A stretch of DNA of 64,000 nt from Bacillota bacterium (GCA_017941085.1 JAGAXF010000038.1:1-64000); one strand, 5' to 3'; shown: positions 1-6,884, numbered from the stretch's first letter. The notes: generated from the sequence alone by a model not told the origin. A program made the numbers and translations.

Positions 1-54
1 AACCTGGTATCTTCTAAATTGTTCTTTACTCATAGTGATATATTCCTTGTTCAT
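1..54 (-). CDS. 5' end of a transposase-like gene (runs off the window)
   Basis: The minus strand has an ATG at 54-52 and an open frame that leaves the window, beginning MNKEYITMSKEQFRRYQV. This short N-terminus resembles those of insertion-sequence transposases of Clostridia that open with a helix-turn-helix. Two copies of a 21-bp repeat lie just upstream (72-120), as expected for an IS terminus. Only 18 codons are visible, so the family (IS21-like or ISNCY/IS1202-like) cannot be decided. Confidence 0.5.
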   Translation of the reverse strand, partial: MNKEYITMSKEQFRRYQV

Positions 55-71
55 ACATAGATTTTATCAGG

Positions 72-120
72 GGTGACATTTTCCCTGAATAATTAACAAG
101 GTGACATTATCACTGAATAA
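72..120. repeat. Two direct copies of a 21-bp repeat, likely IS terminal repeats
   Basis: Bases 72-92 and 100-120 are the same 21-mer (GGTGACATT...CTGAATAA) with two mismatches, spaced 28 bp start to start. A shorter third match (GTGACATTTAC) occurs at 180-190. Repeated short terminal motifs outside a transposase start are typical of some insertion sequences, where they bind transposase. The outer end and any target duplication cannot be fixed without a second copy of the element. Confidence 0.5.
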
Positions 121-143
121 CCACAACAACTTATTTTTTACTC

Positions 144-172
144 TTGAAAAACAGCTTCTACTGTGCGATAAT
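144..172 (+). promoter_or_regulatory. Promoter of the tRNA pair
   Basis: A -35 TTGAAA (144-149), a 17-bp spacer and a -10 GATAAT (167-172) stand 20 bases before tRNA-Leu. Placement and spacing fit a sigma-A promoter. Confidence 0.55.
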
Positions 173-192
173 AGTTTGCGTGACATTTACTA

Positions 193-277
193 GCGGTCTT
201 GGCGGAATTGGCAGACGCGCACGGTTCAGGTCCGTGTGAGGAGACTCATGGGGGTTCGAATCCCTTAGACCGCACCA
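193..277 (+). tRNA. tRNA-Leu (anticodon CAG)
   Basis: The 7-bp acceptor stem GCGGTCT/AGACCGC, a D-arm with GGCGGAATTGGCAGAC, the anticodon stem CACGG/CCGTG with loop TTCAGGT (anticodon CAG), a long class II variable arm and the T-arm GGTTCGAATCC are all visible. The CCA end (275-277) is encoded. The long variable arm together with CAG identifies leucine. Confidence 0.97.
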
Positions 278-284
278 ACAATTA

Positions 285-325
285 AGGGACGGCGATTTAA
301 CCGGATATTATCCTGCGCCGTCCCT
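285..325 (+). other. Perfect hairpin between the two tRNAs
   Basis: AGGGACGGCG (285-294) is perfectly complementary to CGCCGTCCCT (316-325), giving a 10-bp GC-rich stem in the tRNA spacer. No T-run follows, so it is not a standard terminator. It may separate the two tRNAs for processing or cause partial termination. Confidence 0.5.
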
Positions 326-334
326 AATAAATAT

Positions 335-411
335 CGGGATGTGGCTCAGCTTGGTAGAGCGTTGCGTTCGGGACGCAAAGGCCGCAGGTTCAAATCCTGT
401 CATCCCGACCA
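335..411 (+). tRNA. tRNA-Pro (anticodon CGG)
   Basis: Acceptor stem CGGGATG/CATCCCG, anticodon stem TTGCG/CGCAA with loop TTCGGGA (anticodon CGG), T-arm with GGTTCAAATCC, and an encoded CCA (409-411). The gene starts 57 bases after tRNA-Leu and is probably transcribed with it. Confidence 0.97.
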
Positions 412-415
412 TTGA

Positions 416-468
416 AAAACCGCCTAAAACGTTGGCATTTACAACGGTCTGGCGGTTTTGTGTTTTTT
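416..468 (+). terminator. Terminator after the tRNA pair
   Basis: AAAACCGCC (416-424) pairs with GGCGGTTTT (451-459) and a T-rich stretch follows (462-468). The loop is long but the stem and tail fit a rho-independent terminator for the tRNA transcript. Confidence 0.7.
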
Positions 469-493
469 GACTGAATCACTTATCAAAGTTGCA

Positions 494-521
494 TTGACAA
501 TACGTATTTTATGCGTATAAT
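494..521 (+). promoter_or_regulatory. hicAB promoter with overlapping operator palindrome
   Basis: TTGACA (494-499), a 16-bp spacer and TATAAT (516-521). The spacer carries an imperfect palindrome, 500-518, with arms ATACGTAT and ATGCGTAT that differ at one position. HicB-type antitoxins repress their own promoter through a DNA-binding tail, so this is the likely operator. Confidence 0.6.
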
Positions 522-541
522 ATAACTGTGAGGATTGGAGA

Positions 542-715
542 ATGAAGAGAAGAGACTTGATAAAAAAATTAGAAAAGGCAGGCTTTATCTTTGAAGAACA
601 TGGTGGTAACCATGATACATATAGAAGAGGCAACGATGTAGAGCAAATTCCAAGACACAAGGAGATAAGCGAAAACCTAGCAAAGAAAATCCTGAAAAAG
701 TGGGGACTTAAATAA
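542..715 (+). CDS. hicA: HicA-type mRNA interferase toxin
   Basis: A 57-residue protein beginning MKRRDLIKKLEKAGF. It has the HicA double-stranded-RNA-binding-like fold signature: the N-terminal helix, then EEHGGNHDTYRR, where His24 in GGNH is the expected catalytic histidine, and PRHKEISENLAKKILK at the end. HicA cleaves mRNA in the free state. The gene is short but of normal family length. An AGGA at 531-534 provides the ribosome site. The antitoxin gene follows 42 bases later in the same direction, so the pair is an operon under the promoter at 494-521. Confidence 0.9.
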   Translation: MKRRDLIKKLEKAGFIFEEHGGNHDTYRRGNDVEQIPRHKEISENLAKKILKKWGLK

Positions 716-757
716 ACCCTATGCAGGAGTTGTATTTAAAAGGGAGGAATAGAATTT

Positions 758-1180
758 ATGAAGGTTGTATATCCTACATTTATCAAGCAAGATAAAGAGT
801 GGTTCTTGGTATATGTTCCTGATTTAGAACTATATACAGAGGGAAAGGATTTCTATGATGCCATTGAAATGGCAAGAGATATTATTGGGTTAACTTGTTT
901 ATCCTATGAGGATGATAAAGTTGAACTGCCAAAACCGTCTGATAAAGCAAATGCTATAAAGATAGCAAAAGAGGATGCAAAAGATGGATTTGATTTTTCT
1001 GATGGTGTTTTGACATATGTGGATGTTGATACTGTTTCATATAGAAATACCATCAGAAAAAAATCTGTTAAAAAGAACTGCACAATTCCAAATTGGCTAA
1101 ACGAAAAAGCTGAAAAGGAAGGTCTAAACTTCTCAAGGGTTTTACAAAATGCATTAATAGAAATAGTTGGGATGGACTAA
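758..1180 (+). CDS. hicB: HicB-type antitoxin
   Basis: A 140-residue HicB protein. Residues 1-70 form the partial RNase H-like fold that neutralises HicA (VVYPTFIKQDKEWFLVYVPD at the start, then AIEMARDIIG). The C-terminal 40 residues (IPNWLNEKAEKEGLNFSRVL) look like a ribbon-helix-helix or helical DNA-binding tail. A strong GGGAGG lies at 741-746, so the antitoxin should be translated well relative to the toxin. It probably represses the promoter at 494-521. The module sits next to an IS end and two tRNAs, a common place for such cargo. Confidence 0.9.
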   Translation: MKVVYPTFIKQDKEWFLVYVPDLELYTEGKDFYDAIEMARDIIGLTCLSYEDDKVELPKPSDKANAIKIAKEDAKDGFDFSDGVLTYVDVDTVSYRNTIRKKSVKKNCTIPNWLNEKAEKEGLNFSRVLQNALIEIVGMD

Positions 1181-1332
1181 TCTCAGAATAGCCAAACAAA
1201 GTGTGTTGCATTGAGACCCGCCTAATTTGTTGGTATTTGCGATGGCCTTGCTGTACGAGTGATAGATTGAAAACTAGTAGGGTACGAAGAGCTATAGGCT
1301 TTTTCGACTAGAGATAAAGAAAAGATAACGGG

Positions 1333-1360
1333 AGCTATCCGATATGGGTAGCTCTTTTTA
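1333..1360 (+). terminator. Terminator downstream of hicAB
   Basis: GAGCTATCC (1333-1341), loop GATAT and GGGTAGCTC (1347-1355) form a 9-bp stem with one G-U pair, followed by TTTTT. The rest of the hicB-sppA gap (1181-1332) shows no convincing gene. Confidence 0.75.
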
Positions 1361-1373
1361 ATAGTATAGCGAA

Positions 1374-1401
1374 TTGATTCTAATATTTTTTTTGTTATAA
1401 T
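1374..1401 (+). promoter_or_regulatory. sppA promoter
   Basis: TTGATT, a 16-bp spacer and TATAAT (1396-1401) lie about 78 bases before the sppA start codon. Confidence 0.55.
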
Positions 1402-1478
1402 GTTGTGTGGAAGTAAACTAAAGTATGGTATTTTGAGCCATTTAGCAGTTATATTACCTTTCAAAAAGGAGACTATTA

Positions 1479-2600
1479 ATGGATAACATGAACCAGGAAA
1501 ATAACAATCAACCTCAGCAGGATCAGCAGCAGTATCGCTACCAGGCACCTCCCCAGAGGACTCAGCCTAGCGTTCAGTACAATTATTCCCCGAACCCTCA
1601 GCCCCAGAAAAAGGGCGGTATGCCGGGTTGGCTTAAGGCCCTTCTGATAATTGCTGCAGTCCTAATATTTGCAGTGGCTTTAGGAAGCGCATGCACCAGA
1701 AGCATGGAGGGATTTCTAAGCCCCTTTGCTCAAGCACCTACCGAGGATTATGTATACTTTGATGATTACATTGGAATCCTATATTTGGATGGAACCATCA
1801 CTGAAGGCGAAAGCGGGGACGGCTACAACCACGACTGGATGCTAACCAGAATAGAAGAGATGGCAGTGGACTCCTACAATAAAGGCCTGGTGCTTCACAT
1901 AAACACTCCGGGAGGAAGTGCCTACGCTTCGGCGGAGCTATATAAAGACCTTATATACTACAAAGAAATGAGCGGAAATCCTTTGTATATCTACATGGGA
2001 AGTCAAGCCACCTCCGGCGGATACTATGCTGCAGCTGCAGGAGATAGAATATTTGCTAATGAGGAGACCTGGACAGGCTCCATCGGCGTTGTTATTAGCG
2101 GGCTATATGATCTTTCTGCTTTGTTTGAAAAATATGGTATCAAGGCGGAGAATATTGTATCAGGTAAGAATAAGGACATGGGAACCAACATCAAACCCAT
2201 GACCGAAGAGCAGAGACAGATATTCCAAGGCCTTGTGGATGATACATACAACAGATTTGTAGACGTGGTTGCTCGTGGCAGAAATATGACAGTGGACAAG
2301 GCAAGAGAGTTGGCAGATGGCAGAATATACACCGCAACTCAGGCTTTGGAAAATGGGCTGATAGATGAAATCAGCACTTTGGAGGAAGCTGTGGATGCTA
2401 TGCAGAGCAAGTTCGAACTCCAGAATGTAGATATTCATCAAATGAGCTATACGCCACAGCAGGATCTACTTCAGTACCTTGGTCTGAATAGTATTGATAA
2501 GCTGAATAGCACGGAACAGAGCGAAATTGGTATACTAATGAACATGTTGGAAAGAGGCGAAACCTTCAAGCTGATGTGCATTGCTCCGGTGCAGAAATAG
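1479..2600 (+). CDS. sppA: Signal peptide peptidase SppA, single-domain type
   Basis: A 373-residue membrane-anchored serine protease of the SppA/S49 family, which degrades leftover signal peptides. Residues 1-48 are rich in Gln and Pro and probably cytoplasmic. One membrane segment follows (about 52-68, LKALLIIAAVLIFAVALG), then the catalytic domain outside. Ser179 in ATSGGYYAAAAGD is the nucleophile and Lys232 in SGKNKDMG the likely general base, the spacing seen in Bacillus SppA. Length fits the short Gram-positive form. AAAAAGGAG lies 8 bases before the ATG at 1479; a second ATG at 1488 is possible. Single gene between two terminators. Confidence 0.93.
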   Translation: MDNMNQENNNQPQQDQQQYRYQAPPQRTQPSVQYNYSPNPQPQKKGGMPGWLKALLIIAAVLIFAVALGSACTRSMEGFLSPFAQAPTEDYVYFDDYIGILYLDGTITEGESGDGYNHDWMLTRIEEMAVDSYNKGLVLHINTPGGSAYASAELYKDLIYYKEMSGNPLYIYMGSQATSGGYYAAAAGDRIFANEETWTGSIGVVISGLYDLSALFEKYGIKAENIVSGKNKDMGTNIKPMTEEQRQIFQGLVDDTYNRFVDVVARGRNMTVDKARELADGRIYTATQALENGLIDEISTLEEAVDAMQSKFELQNVDIHQMSYTPQQDLLQYLGLNSIDKLNSTEQSEIGILMNMLERGETFKLMCIAPVQK

Positions 2601-2664
2601 CAGTTTAGCTAACGTGGGTTAACCTAGTTAGCAAAAAAGCATGAGGGGATAGAGCATATTGTTA

Positions 2665-2708
2665 AAAACCGCTATACATATTGAAGATTCAATATGTATA
2701 GCGGTTTT
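2665..2708. terminator. Bidirectional terminator between sppA and the acyl-CoA synthetase gene
   Basis: AAAACCGCTATACATATTGAA (split here: 2665-2685) is perfectly complementary to 2688-2708. The A-tract and T-tract at the two ends make it work for both convergent genes. Confidence 0.9.
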
Positions 2709-2731
2709 GTATGTGAGCACTTATTTATTGG

Positions 2732-4462
2732 TTAGTTTGCTTCTGCTCGTTTGGCTGCTTCTTCCTCTTCGAGGACGCGGTAGGCTACTTTGCCGACTAG
2801 GGTTTTGGGAAGTTCCTCTCTGAATTCGATTTCCTTTGGTATGGCGTATTTGGCAATGTGCTCTTTGCAGTAGTTCATGAGGACTTCTTTCATGGCGTCA
2901 GTTGCAGGGACCTTTGGTTTAAGCATAACGAAGGCCTTTACTGCCTGCATCTTGATTTCGTCGGGGATGCCGATAACGCAGCTCATTTGAACGTAATCGT
3001 TGGCATCCAGAATGTTCTCAATCTGACCGGGATAGATGTTGTATCCGGAACTGACAATCATGCGCTTGCTTCTTCCCCGGAAGTAGATAAATCCTTCATC
3101 GTCCATGTACCCCAGGTCTCCGGTGTAAACCCAGGTTAGACCGTCGGCATGGGTGCGTAGAGTCTTGGCAGTTTCTTCGGGCTTGTCCATGTATTCCTTC
3201 ATTACCGTTGGTCCTGCCAAAAGAATTTCGCCTTCTTCTCCGTAGGGAAGTTCCTTATCCGTATCCGGCTCAACTATTTTTATATAGGTGTCAGGGAAGG
3301 GGATACCGATGGAACCTTCCTTTGCTTTTGATGGTGGGGTAAGGCAGCAAGCGGTAACTGTCTCAGTGGTGCCATAGCCTTCGCGAACTTGAATGCTGCC
3401 GTGGTGCTCCTTAAGGAAGGCGTCCAACTTTTTCTTTAGCTCAATGGATAAAGAGTCGCCGCCGGAGAAAACTCCCTTAAGGTGGCTTAAGTCTTTGCCG
3501 TTCATTGATGGAATTCTAAGAAGGGCCTCATAGAGAGTAGGTACACCGGCAATGAAATTGCATTTGTATTTGGTAATGAGCTTGGCGTAGCTTTCCGGTG
3601 TGAAACGCGGAACCAAAATGCACCTTCCTCCGCTCATAAGCATGGTGTGAATGCATACCCCAAGACCAAAGCCGTGGAATAGGGGCATGGCCGCCAGCAT
3701 TTTATCCCCGGGTTCAAACATGGGATTTGCTGCAATGACCTGTTTGCCCAGAGCGTTGAAATTAAGGTTGGTAAGGACGATGCCTTTTGTGGTTCCGGTG
3801 GTTCCTCCGGAATAGAGAATTACCGCCGGATCCTCAGGCTTTCTTGTGACCCTGTAGTTATAGAAGCAGGCTTTGCTCATTTTGATGAAATCATTCCAGC
3901 GGATAACAGGAGCGTCCTTTGGAATCTTCTCCTGCTTTCTTCCTTCCGTCATCATATAGCCTACTTTAACAGGCTTGGATAGTTCGTCCTTTATGCTGGC
4001 AATAATGATATTAACAATTGTTGTCCTTGCTCTTATTTTTTCGAATTTATGATAAAACTGATCCAAGGTAATGGCAGTAATACTCTCGGATTCATTTAGA
4101 TAGAACTCGATTTCCTTTTCTGCAGATAGTGGGTGAATCATGTTGGCAATAGCCCCAATCAAGTTAACTGCGTAGAACATAAATATGGCCTGGGGGCAGT
4201 TAGGCATGGCGATGGTGACTTTGTCGCCTTCGCGAACCCCAAGGGTCTTAAGGGATTTGGCGCAGGCGTGGACCTCGTCCACCAGCCTCTTATATGTTGT
4301 GGATTTCCCCATAAAATCAAAGGCCACCTTGTTAGGGTATTTGGTTGCGATTAATTCCACTGCTTCAAACATGGTGCCCTCAAAGTATTCTAGATGTGTA
4401 GGGATTCCCTCCATATGGTCATACCAGGGAGTCCTTGGTGTAGTGATTGTATTATCTGTCAT
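2732..4462 (-). CDS. AMP-forming acyl-CoA synthetase (long-chain fatty acid type)
   Basis: A 576-residue member of the ANL adenylating enzymes, which activates a carboxylic acid with ATP and loads it on CoA. The phosphate loop is YSGGTTGTTKG (217-227), the A5 motif is GYGTTET, and the C-terminal hinge region reads YTGDLGYMDDEGFIYFRGR followed by SKRMIVSSGYNIYP. The catalytic Lys near the end is in LPKTLVGKVAYR. Length fits the family. The SD CTGGAGG stands 8-9 bases before the ATG. The chain length cannot be read from sequence: fatty acid is likely, but an aryl acid is possible given iorAB in this window. It is a single gene read towards sppA. Confidence 0.88.
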   Translation of the reverse strand: MTDNTITTPRTPWYDHMEGIPTHLEYFEGTMFEAVELIATKYPNKVAFDFMGKSTTYKRLVDEVHACAKSLKTLGVREGDKVTIAMPNCPQAIFMFYAVNLIGAIANMIHPLSAEKEIEFYLNESESITAITLDQFYHKFEKIRARTTIVNIIIASIKDELSKPVKVGYMMTEGRKQEKIPKDAPVIRWNDFIKMSKACFYNYRVTRKPEDPAVILYSGGTTGTTKGIVLTNLNFNALGKQVIAANPMFEPGDKMLAAMPLFHGFGLGVCIHTMLMSGGRCILVPRFTPESYAKLITKYKCNFIAGVPTLYEALLRIPSMNGKDLSHLKGVFSGGDSLSIELKKKLDAFLKEHHGSIQVREGYGTTETVTACCLTPPSKAKEGSIGIPFPDTYIKIVEPDTDKELPYGEEGEILLAGPTVMKEYMDKPEETAKTLRTHADGLTWVYTGDLGYMDDEGFIYFRGRSKRMIVSSGYNIYPGQIENILDANDYVQMSCVIGIPDEIKMQAVKAFVMLKPKVPATDAMKEVLMNYCKEHIAKYAIPKEIEFREELPKTLVGKVAYRVLEEEEAAKRAEAN

Positions 4463-4530
4463 GTTAAAAAACCTCCAGGGAATAATATAACATAAAAATG
4501 CAACATATACTTGATAAAAATGTGTTGATA

Positions 4531-4556
4531 AAAGTTATAAAAGGTTATAAAACTTT
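4531..4556. repeat. Short A/T-rich repeats upstream of the acyl-CoA synthetase gene
   Basis: GTTATAAAA occurs at 4534-4542 and 4544-4552, flanked by AAAGTT and AACTTT. The position, about 70-95 bases before the start codon, would suit a regulator site, but no known consensus is recognised. Confidence 0.25.
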
Positions 4557-4633
4557 CCTAATGAATAAGTGTGCTTTTCCAGAATAAACAACTAACGGAG
4601 CTGTTAATTACCATTTATTTACATTAATACTGA

Positions 4634-4661
4634 TTGACATTTATAGAAAGAGTAATATAAT
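4634..4661 (+). promoter_or_regulatory. Strong promoter of the candidate antitoxin RNA
   Basis: A consensus TTGACA (4634-4639), a 16-bp spacer and a consensus TATAAT (4656-4661). The predicted start is near 4668. No protein gene lies downstream on this strand before the hairpin at 4704-4733, so the promoter should make only a short RNA. Confidence 0.7.
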
Positions 4662-4667
4662 ATCTAT

Positions 4668-4736
4668 GACAGATAAATGTCAACAACGGCATTAAATCAC
4701 AAGAAAACACGCGAGAGGGAGCTCGCGTGTTTTCAA
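4668..4736 (+). ncRNA. Candidate antisense antitoxin RNA (RNA II-like)
   Basis: A transcript from the promoter at 4634-4661 would start near 4668 and end at the hairpin 4704-4733, giving about 65-70 nt. It contains no open frame. Its 5' half carries the repeats that are complementary to the toxin messenger around its start codon, and its 3' half is the terminator shared with the converging toxin transcript. Size, order and repeat placement match RNA II of the pAD1 par locus of Enterococcus. The existence of the RNA is inferred, not shown. Confidence 0.6.
4704..4733. terminator. Bidirectional terminator shared by toxin and antitoxin transcripts
   Basis: AAAACACGCGAG (4704-4715) and CTCGCGTGTTTT (4722-4733) form a perfect 12-bp stem with a 6-base loop. 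It ends with four T on either strand, and lies 16 bases after the toxin stop codon. Confidence 0.8.
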
Positions 4737-4748
4737 TTGGGCTGGTTA

Positions 4749-4838
4749 TCACTTTATTTTACTGTCCAACCACTTGCAAATATAGTAAGCAACTATAGAT
4801 GCCGTGACAGATACCATAAACGCCAACAATAGTGGCAT
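4749..4838 (-). CDS. 29-residue hydrophobic peptide, Fst/Ldr-like type I toxin candidate
   Basis: The peptide begins MPLLLAFMVSVTASIVAYY and ends ICKWLDSKIK: one membrane-spanning helix followed by a short charged tail with a WLD motif. Fst-family toxins of the par loci have this size and plan (hydrophobic helix, then xxWLD or xxVLD, then charged residues), although the Pro common in the Fst helix is absent here. A very good ribosome site, AGGAAGGGGGTGAT, precedes the ATG. A promoter (TTGCCA, 17 bp, TATTCT) lies at 4887-4915 on the same strand. The gene converges on the candidate antisense RNA. I do not recognise a characterised homologue, so the toxin role is inferred from architecture. Confidence 0.7.
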   Translation of the reverse strand: MPLLLAFMVSVTASIVAYYICKWLDSKIK

Positions 4839-4886
4839 TAAATCACCCCCTTCCTGTTGCCAGATTAGGGAAGTGACAACAATAAA

Positions 4887-4915
4887 AGAATAGCATAAAA
4901 ACAGCAAAATGGCAA
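4887..4915 (-). promoter_or_regulatory. Promoter of the small toxin gene
   Basis: On the minus strand: -35 TTGCCA (4915-4910), 17-bp spacer, -10 TATTCT (4892-4887). The start would be near 4880, leaving a 5' leader of about 40 nt and a messenger of about 175 nt to the shared terminator. Confidence 0.5.
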
Positions 4916-4944
4916 TAAATGGAAATAAAGGGATTAATTGTTAG

Positions 4945-4972
4945 TTGCTCCAGCCCTATATAATGCTATAAT
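4945..4972 (+). promoter_or_regulatory. mtaB promoter
   Basis: TTGCTC (4945-4950), 16-bp spacer and TATAAT (4967-4972), about 58 bases before the mtaB start codon. Confidence 0.5.
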
Positions 4973-5029
4973 CTCAAATATACTTTGTTTAGCAGATTTA
5001 GATAAAGAATCTATGCTTTAATCAAAACA

Positions 5030-6424
5030 ATGAACAATCCATTAAGAGTATCGTTTTACACTTTAGGGTGTAAGGTAAATCAATATGAGACGGAGGCCAT
5101 GAGGGAGAAGTTCCAAAAGGCCGGGTATGATGTTGTAGGAGATGACGCACCGGCGGACATCTATATTATCAACACATGCACCGTAACCAATCTGGCAGAC
5201 AGAAAGTCTAGGCAGTTTATTCGTCGTGCTAAAAGGGAAAATCCGGAGGCAATGATTGCAGTTACAGGTTGCTATGCCCAAATAGATCCGGAAAAGGTAG
5301 CGGAGATTCCCGGTGTGGACATAATCGCAGGAACCAACGAGAAGCAGGATATAGTTAAATACGTGGAGAAGGCTCTGGCTGAGAAAGCAGCTTATACCGC
5401 TGCTTCAACAATTCACGTAAAACCCTATAGCGACTTAACAGACTACTGCTCCGATGGCCTGATAACCGCCATGGAGTCCCGTACCCGTGCCTTCGTAAAA
5501 ATCCAGGAGGGCTGTAACAGGTTCTGTTCCTACTGCATAATTCCCTATGCCAGAGGAAAGGTTCGGAGCCGTCTGGAGGAAGAAATACTGGAAGAAGTAG
5601 GCGGCCTTGTATCCAAGGGCTTTAAAGAGGTTGTTCTTACAGGAATAAACACCGCCTTATATGGAGCGGATAGAAAAGGGGGCCTTAGGGAATTACTTAA
5701 GGCAATAGATGAAATCCCGGGGGACTTTAGAGTGCGCTTAAGCTCTCTAGAGCCTACAGTTGTTGGAATTAGTGACGTTGAAAGTATTCTGGACTCAAAG
5801 AAGCTGTGCTCCCATCTCCATCTATCCATCCAAAGCGGCTCCAACAATGTCCTTAAGGCCATGAACAGAAGGTATACCAGAGAGAAGTACCTGGGAATTG
5901 TCAAAATGTTGAGGGAGAGAGACCCCTTCTTCGGGATTACCACGGACATAATAGTGGGATTCCCCGGAGAGACAGAGGAGGACTTTATGGACAGCGTGAA
6001 TCTTGTTAAATCCGCGGAATTCAGCAAAGTTCACGTCTTTAGATACTCCCCCAGAAAAGGGACCAAAGCCGCAGAAATGCCTGGCCAAATCCCGGAACAA
6101 GAAAAAACCAGAAGGGCCAAGGTCCTATCCCAGGCTGCAGAGGAAGCTTCAGCCGCATTCCTTAATAAACAAATTGGCCAGACTGTGAAGGTCCTAATAG
6201 AGGAACAGCAAAAGAGTGGCCTGCTGGTTGGCTATTCGGATAACTATACCAGAGTATTTATTAAGGACGGCGGAGCCCCGACCAACCTCCAGCCTACAAA
6301 CTCCGATAAAAACTCAAATTTAGGCAAAATAGAAGGTAATTCCGCCTTGTTAAATACCCTTATTGATGTTAAACTTACAAATAAGTATAAAGATGGAATG
6401 AAAGGAGAGATTTTAAATGTCTGA
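5030..6424 (+). CDS. mtaB: tRNA t6A37 methylthiotransferase MtaB
   Basis: A 464-residue radical SAM methylthiotransferase that adds a methylthio group to t6A at position 37 of tRNAs reading ANN codons. The N-terminal UPF0004 domain has its three cluster-binding cysteines at Cys14 (TLGCKVNQYE), Cys50 (INTCTVTN) and Cys81 (TGCYAQ). The radical SAM motif CNRFCSYC gives Cys162, Cys166 and Cys169. A C-terminal TRAM-like region (about 385-460) follows. The TLGCKVNQ signature separates MtaB from MiaB. No clear SD precedes the ATG at 5030. The stop overlaps the next gene by 8 bases, so the two are co-translated. Confidence 0.95.
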   Translation: MNNPLRVSFYTLGCKVNQYETEAMREKFQKAGYDVVGDDAPADIYIINTCTVTNLADRKSRQFIRRAKRENPEAMIAVTGCYAQIDPEKVAEIPGVDIIAGTNEKQDIVKYVEKALAEKAAYTAASTIHVKPYSDLTDYCSDGLITAMESRTRAFVKIQEGCNRFCSYCIIPYARGKVRSRLEEEILEEVGGLVSKGFKEVVLTGINTALYGADRKGGLRELLKAIDEIPGDFRVRLSSLEPTVVGISDVESILDSKKLCSHLHLSIQSGSNNVLKAMNRRYTREKYLGIVKMLRERDPFFGITTDIIVGFPGETEEDFMDSVNLVKSAEFSKVHVFRYSPRKGTKAAEMPGQIPEQEKTRRAKVLSQAAEEASAAFLNKQIGQTVKVLIEEQQKSGLLVGYSDNYTRVFIKDGGAPTNLQPTNSDKNSNLGKIEGNSALLNTLIDVKLTNKYKDGMKGEILNV

Positions 6425-6758
6425 TTGTATCTTTTGCAGCATAGGATCTCATGAAATTCCTACAACAGCCGTCTATGAAGACGATGAAATAATAGCATTT
6501 AACGACCTGGACCCCCAGGCTCCTGTTCATGTGCTGGTAATTACCAAGAAACACATCTCATCACTGGATGATGTTTCCGAGGGTGACAAGACACTTATGG
6601 GACACATAATGTTCAAGATTCATGAAATCGCAGCTGATCTTGGCCTGGACAACGGTTACAGGGTTGTAATTAATAATGGCGAAGATGCTTTCCAGACAGT
6701 AAAACATCTTCATTTTCATATTTTAGGAAAGCGCAAAATGACCTGGCCACCAGGCTAA
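6417..6758 (+). CDS. HIT-family nucleotide hydrolase (HinT type)
   Basis: A 113-residue histidine-triad protein. The triad is HLHFH at 97-101; Cys4 and Cys7 (CIFC) may bind zinc with histidines, as in many bacterial HinT proteins. HinT enzymes hydrolyse purine nucleoside phosphoramidates such as acyl-AMP adducts. Length fits the family. An AAAGGAGAG ribosome site lies inside the end of mtaB, and the start overlaps the mtaB stop by 8 bases, so the pair forms one operon. Confidence 0.93.
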   Translation: MSDCIFCSIGSHEIPTTAVYEDDEIIAFNDLDPQAPVHVLVITKKHISSLDDVSEGDKTLMGHIMFKIHEIAADLGLDNGYRVVINNGEDAFQTVKHLHFHILGKRKMTWPPG

Positions 6759-6765
6759 AAAAGAT

Positions 6766-6794
6766 TTGTTTATTTCCACAGTTTGTGGTAGAAT
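6766..6794 (+). promoter_or_regulatory. Promoter of the surface-polysaccharide operon
   Basis: TTGTTT (6766-6771), 17-bp spacer, TAGAAT (6789-6794). It stands about 90 bases before the first gene of the operon and is the only clear promoter in the gap. Confidence 0.55.
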
Positions 6795-6838
6795 AACTCG
6801 ACCTTAAAAGAGGATTCACAATAGGAGTAAGTATACAC

Positions 6839-6878
6839 ATATCAAATTCTTCATCAAATAAAGGGTGGAATTTGATAT
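6839..6878 (+). promoter_or_regulatory. Leader hairpin just upstream of the first polysaccharide gene
   Basis: ATATCAAATTC (6839-6849) is perfectly complementary to GAATTTGATAT (6868-6878). The loop holds AAAGGGTG, an SD-like sequence, and the stem ends 6 bases before the GTG at 6885. There is no T-run, so it is not a terminator; control of translation or an antiterminator target is possible. Confidence 0.4.
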
Positions 6879-6884
6879 GATTTA

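Larger units (their letters stand above)
4667..4846. repeat. Direct repeats linking the antitoxin RNA and the toxin translation start
   Basis: Two blocks recur in the same order and orientation. TGACAGATA is at 4667-4675 and again at 4805-4813. GGCATTAAATCAC is at 4688-4700 and again at 4834-4846, with a CAACAA between the blocks in both copies. The right-hand copy spans the start codon of the minus-strand peptide gene and part of its ribosome site. An RNA read rightward through the left copy is therefore complementary to the toxin messenger at that site. Confidence 0.8.

Noticed and set aside
285-325. Terminator after tRNA-Leu
   Set aside because: The stem is perfect but no T-run follows; kept only as a hairpin.
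1222-1548. 108-codon open frame on the minus strand before sppA
   Set aside because: Runs through the hicAB terminator and the sppA promoter and start; no SD and no similarity.
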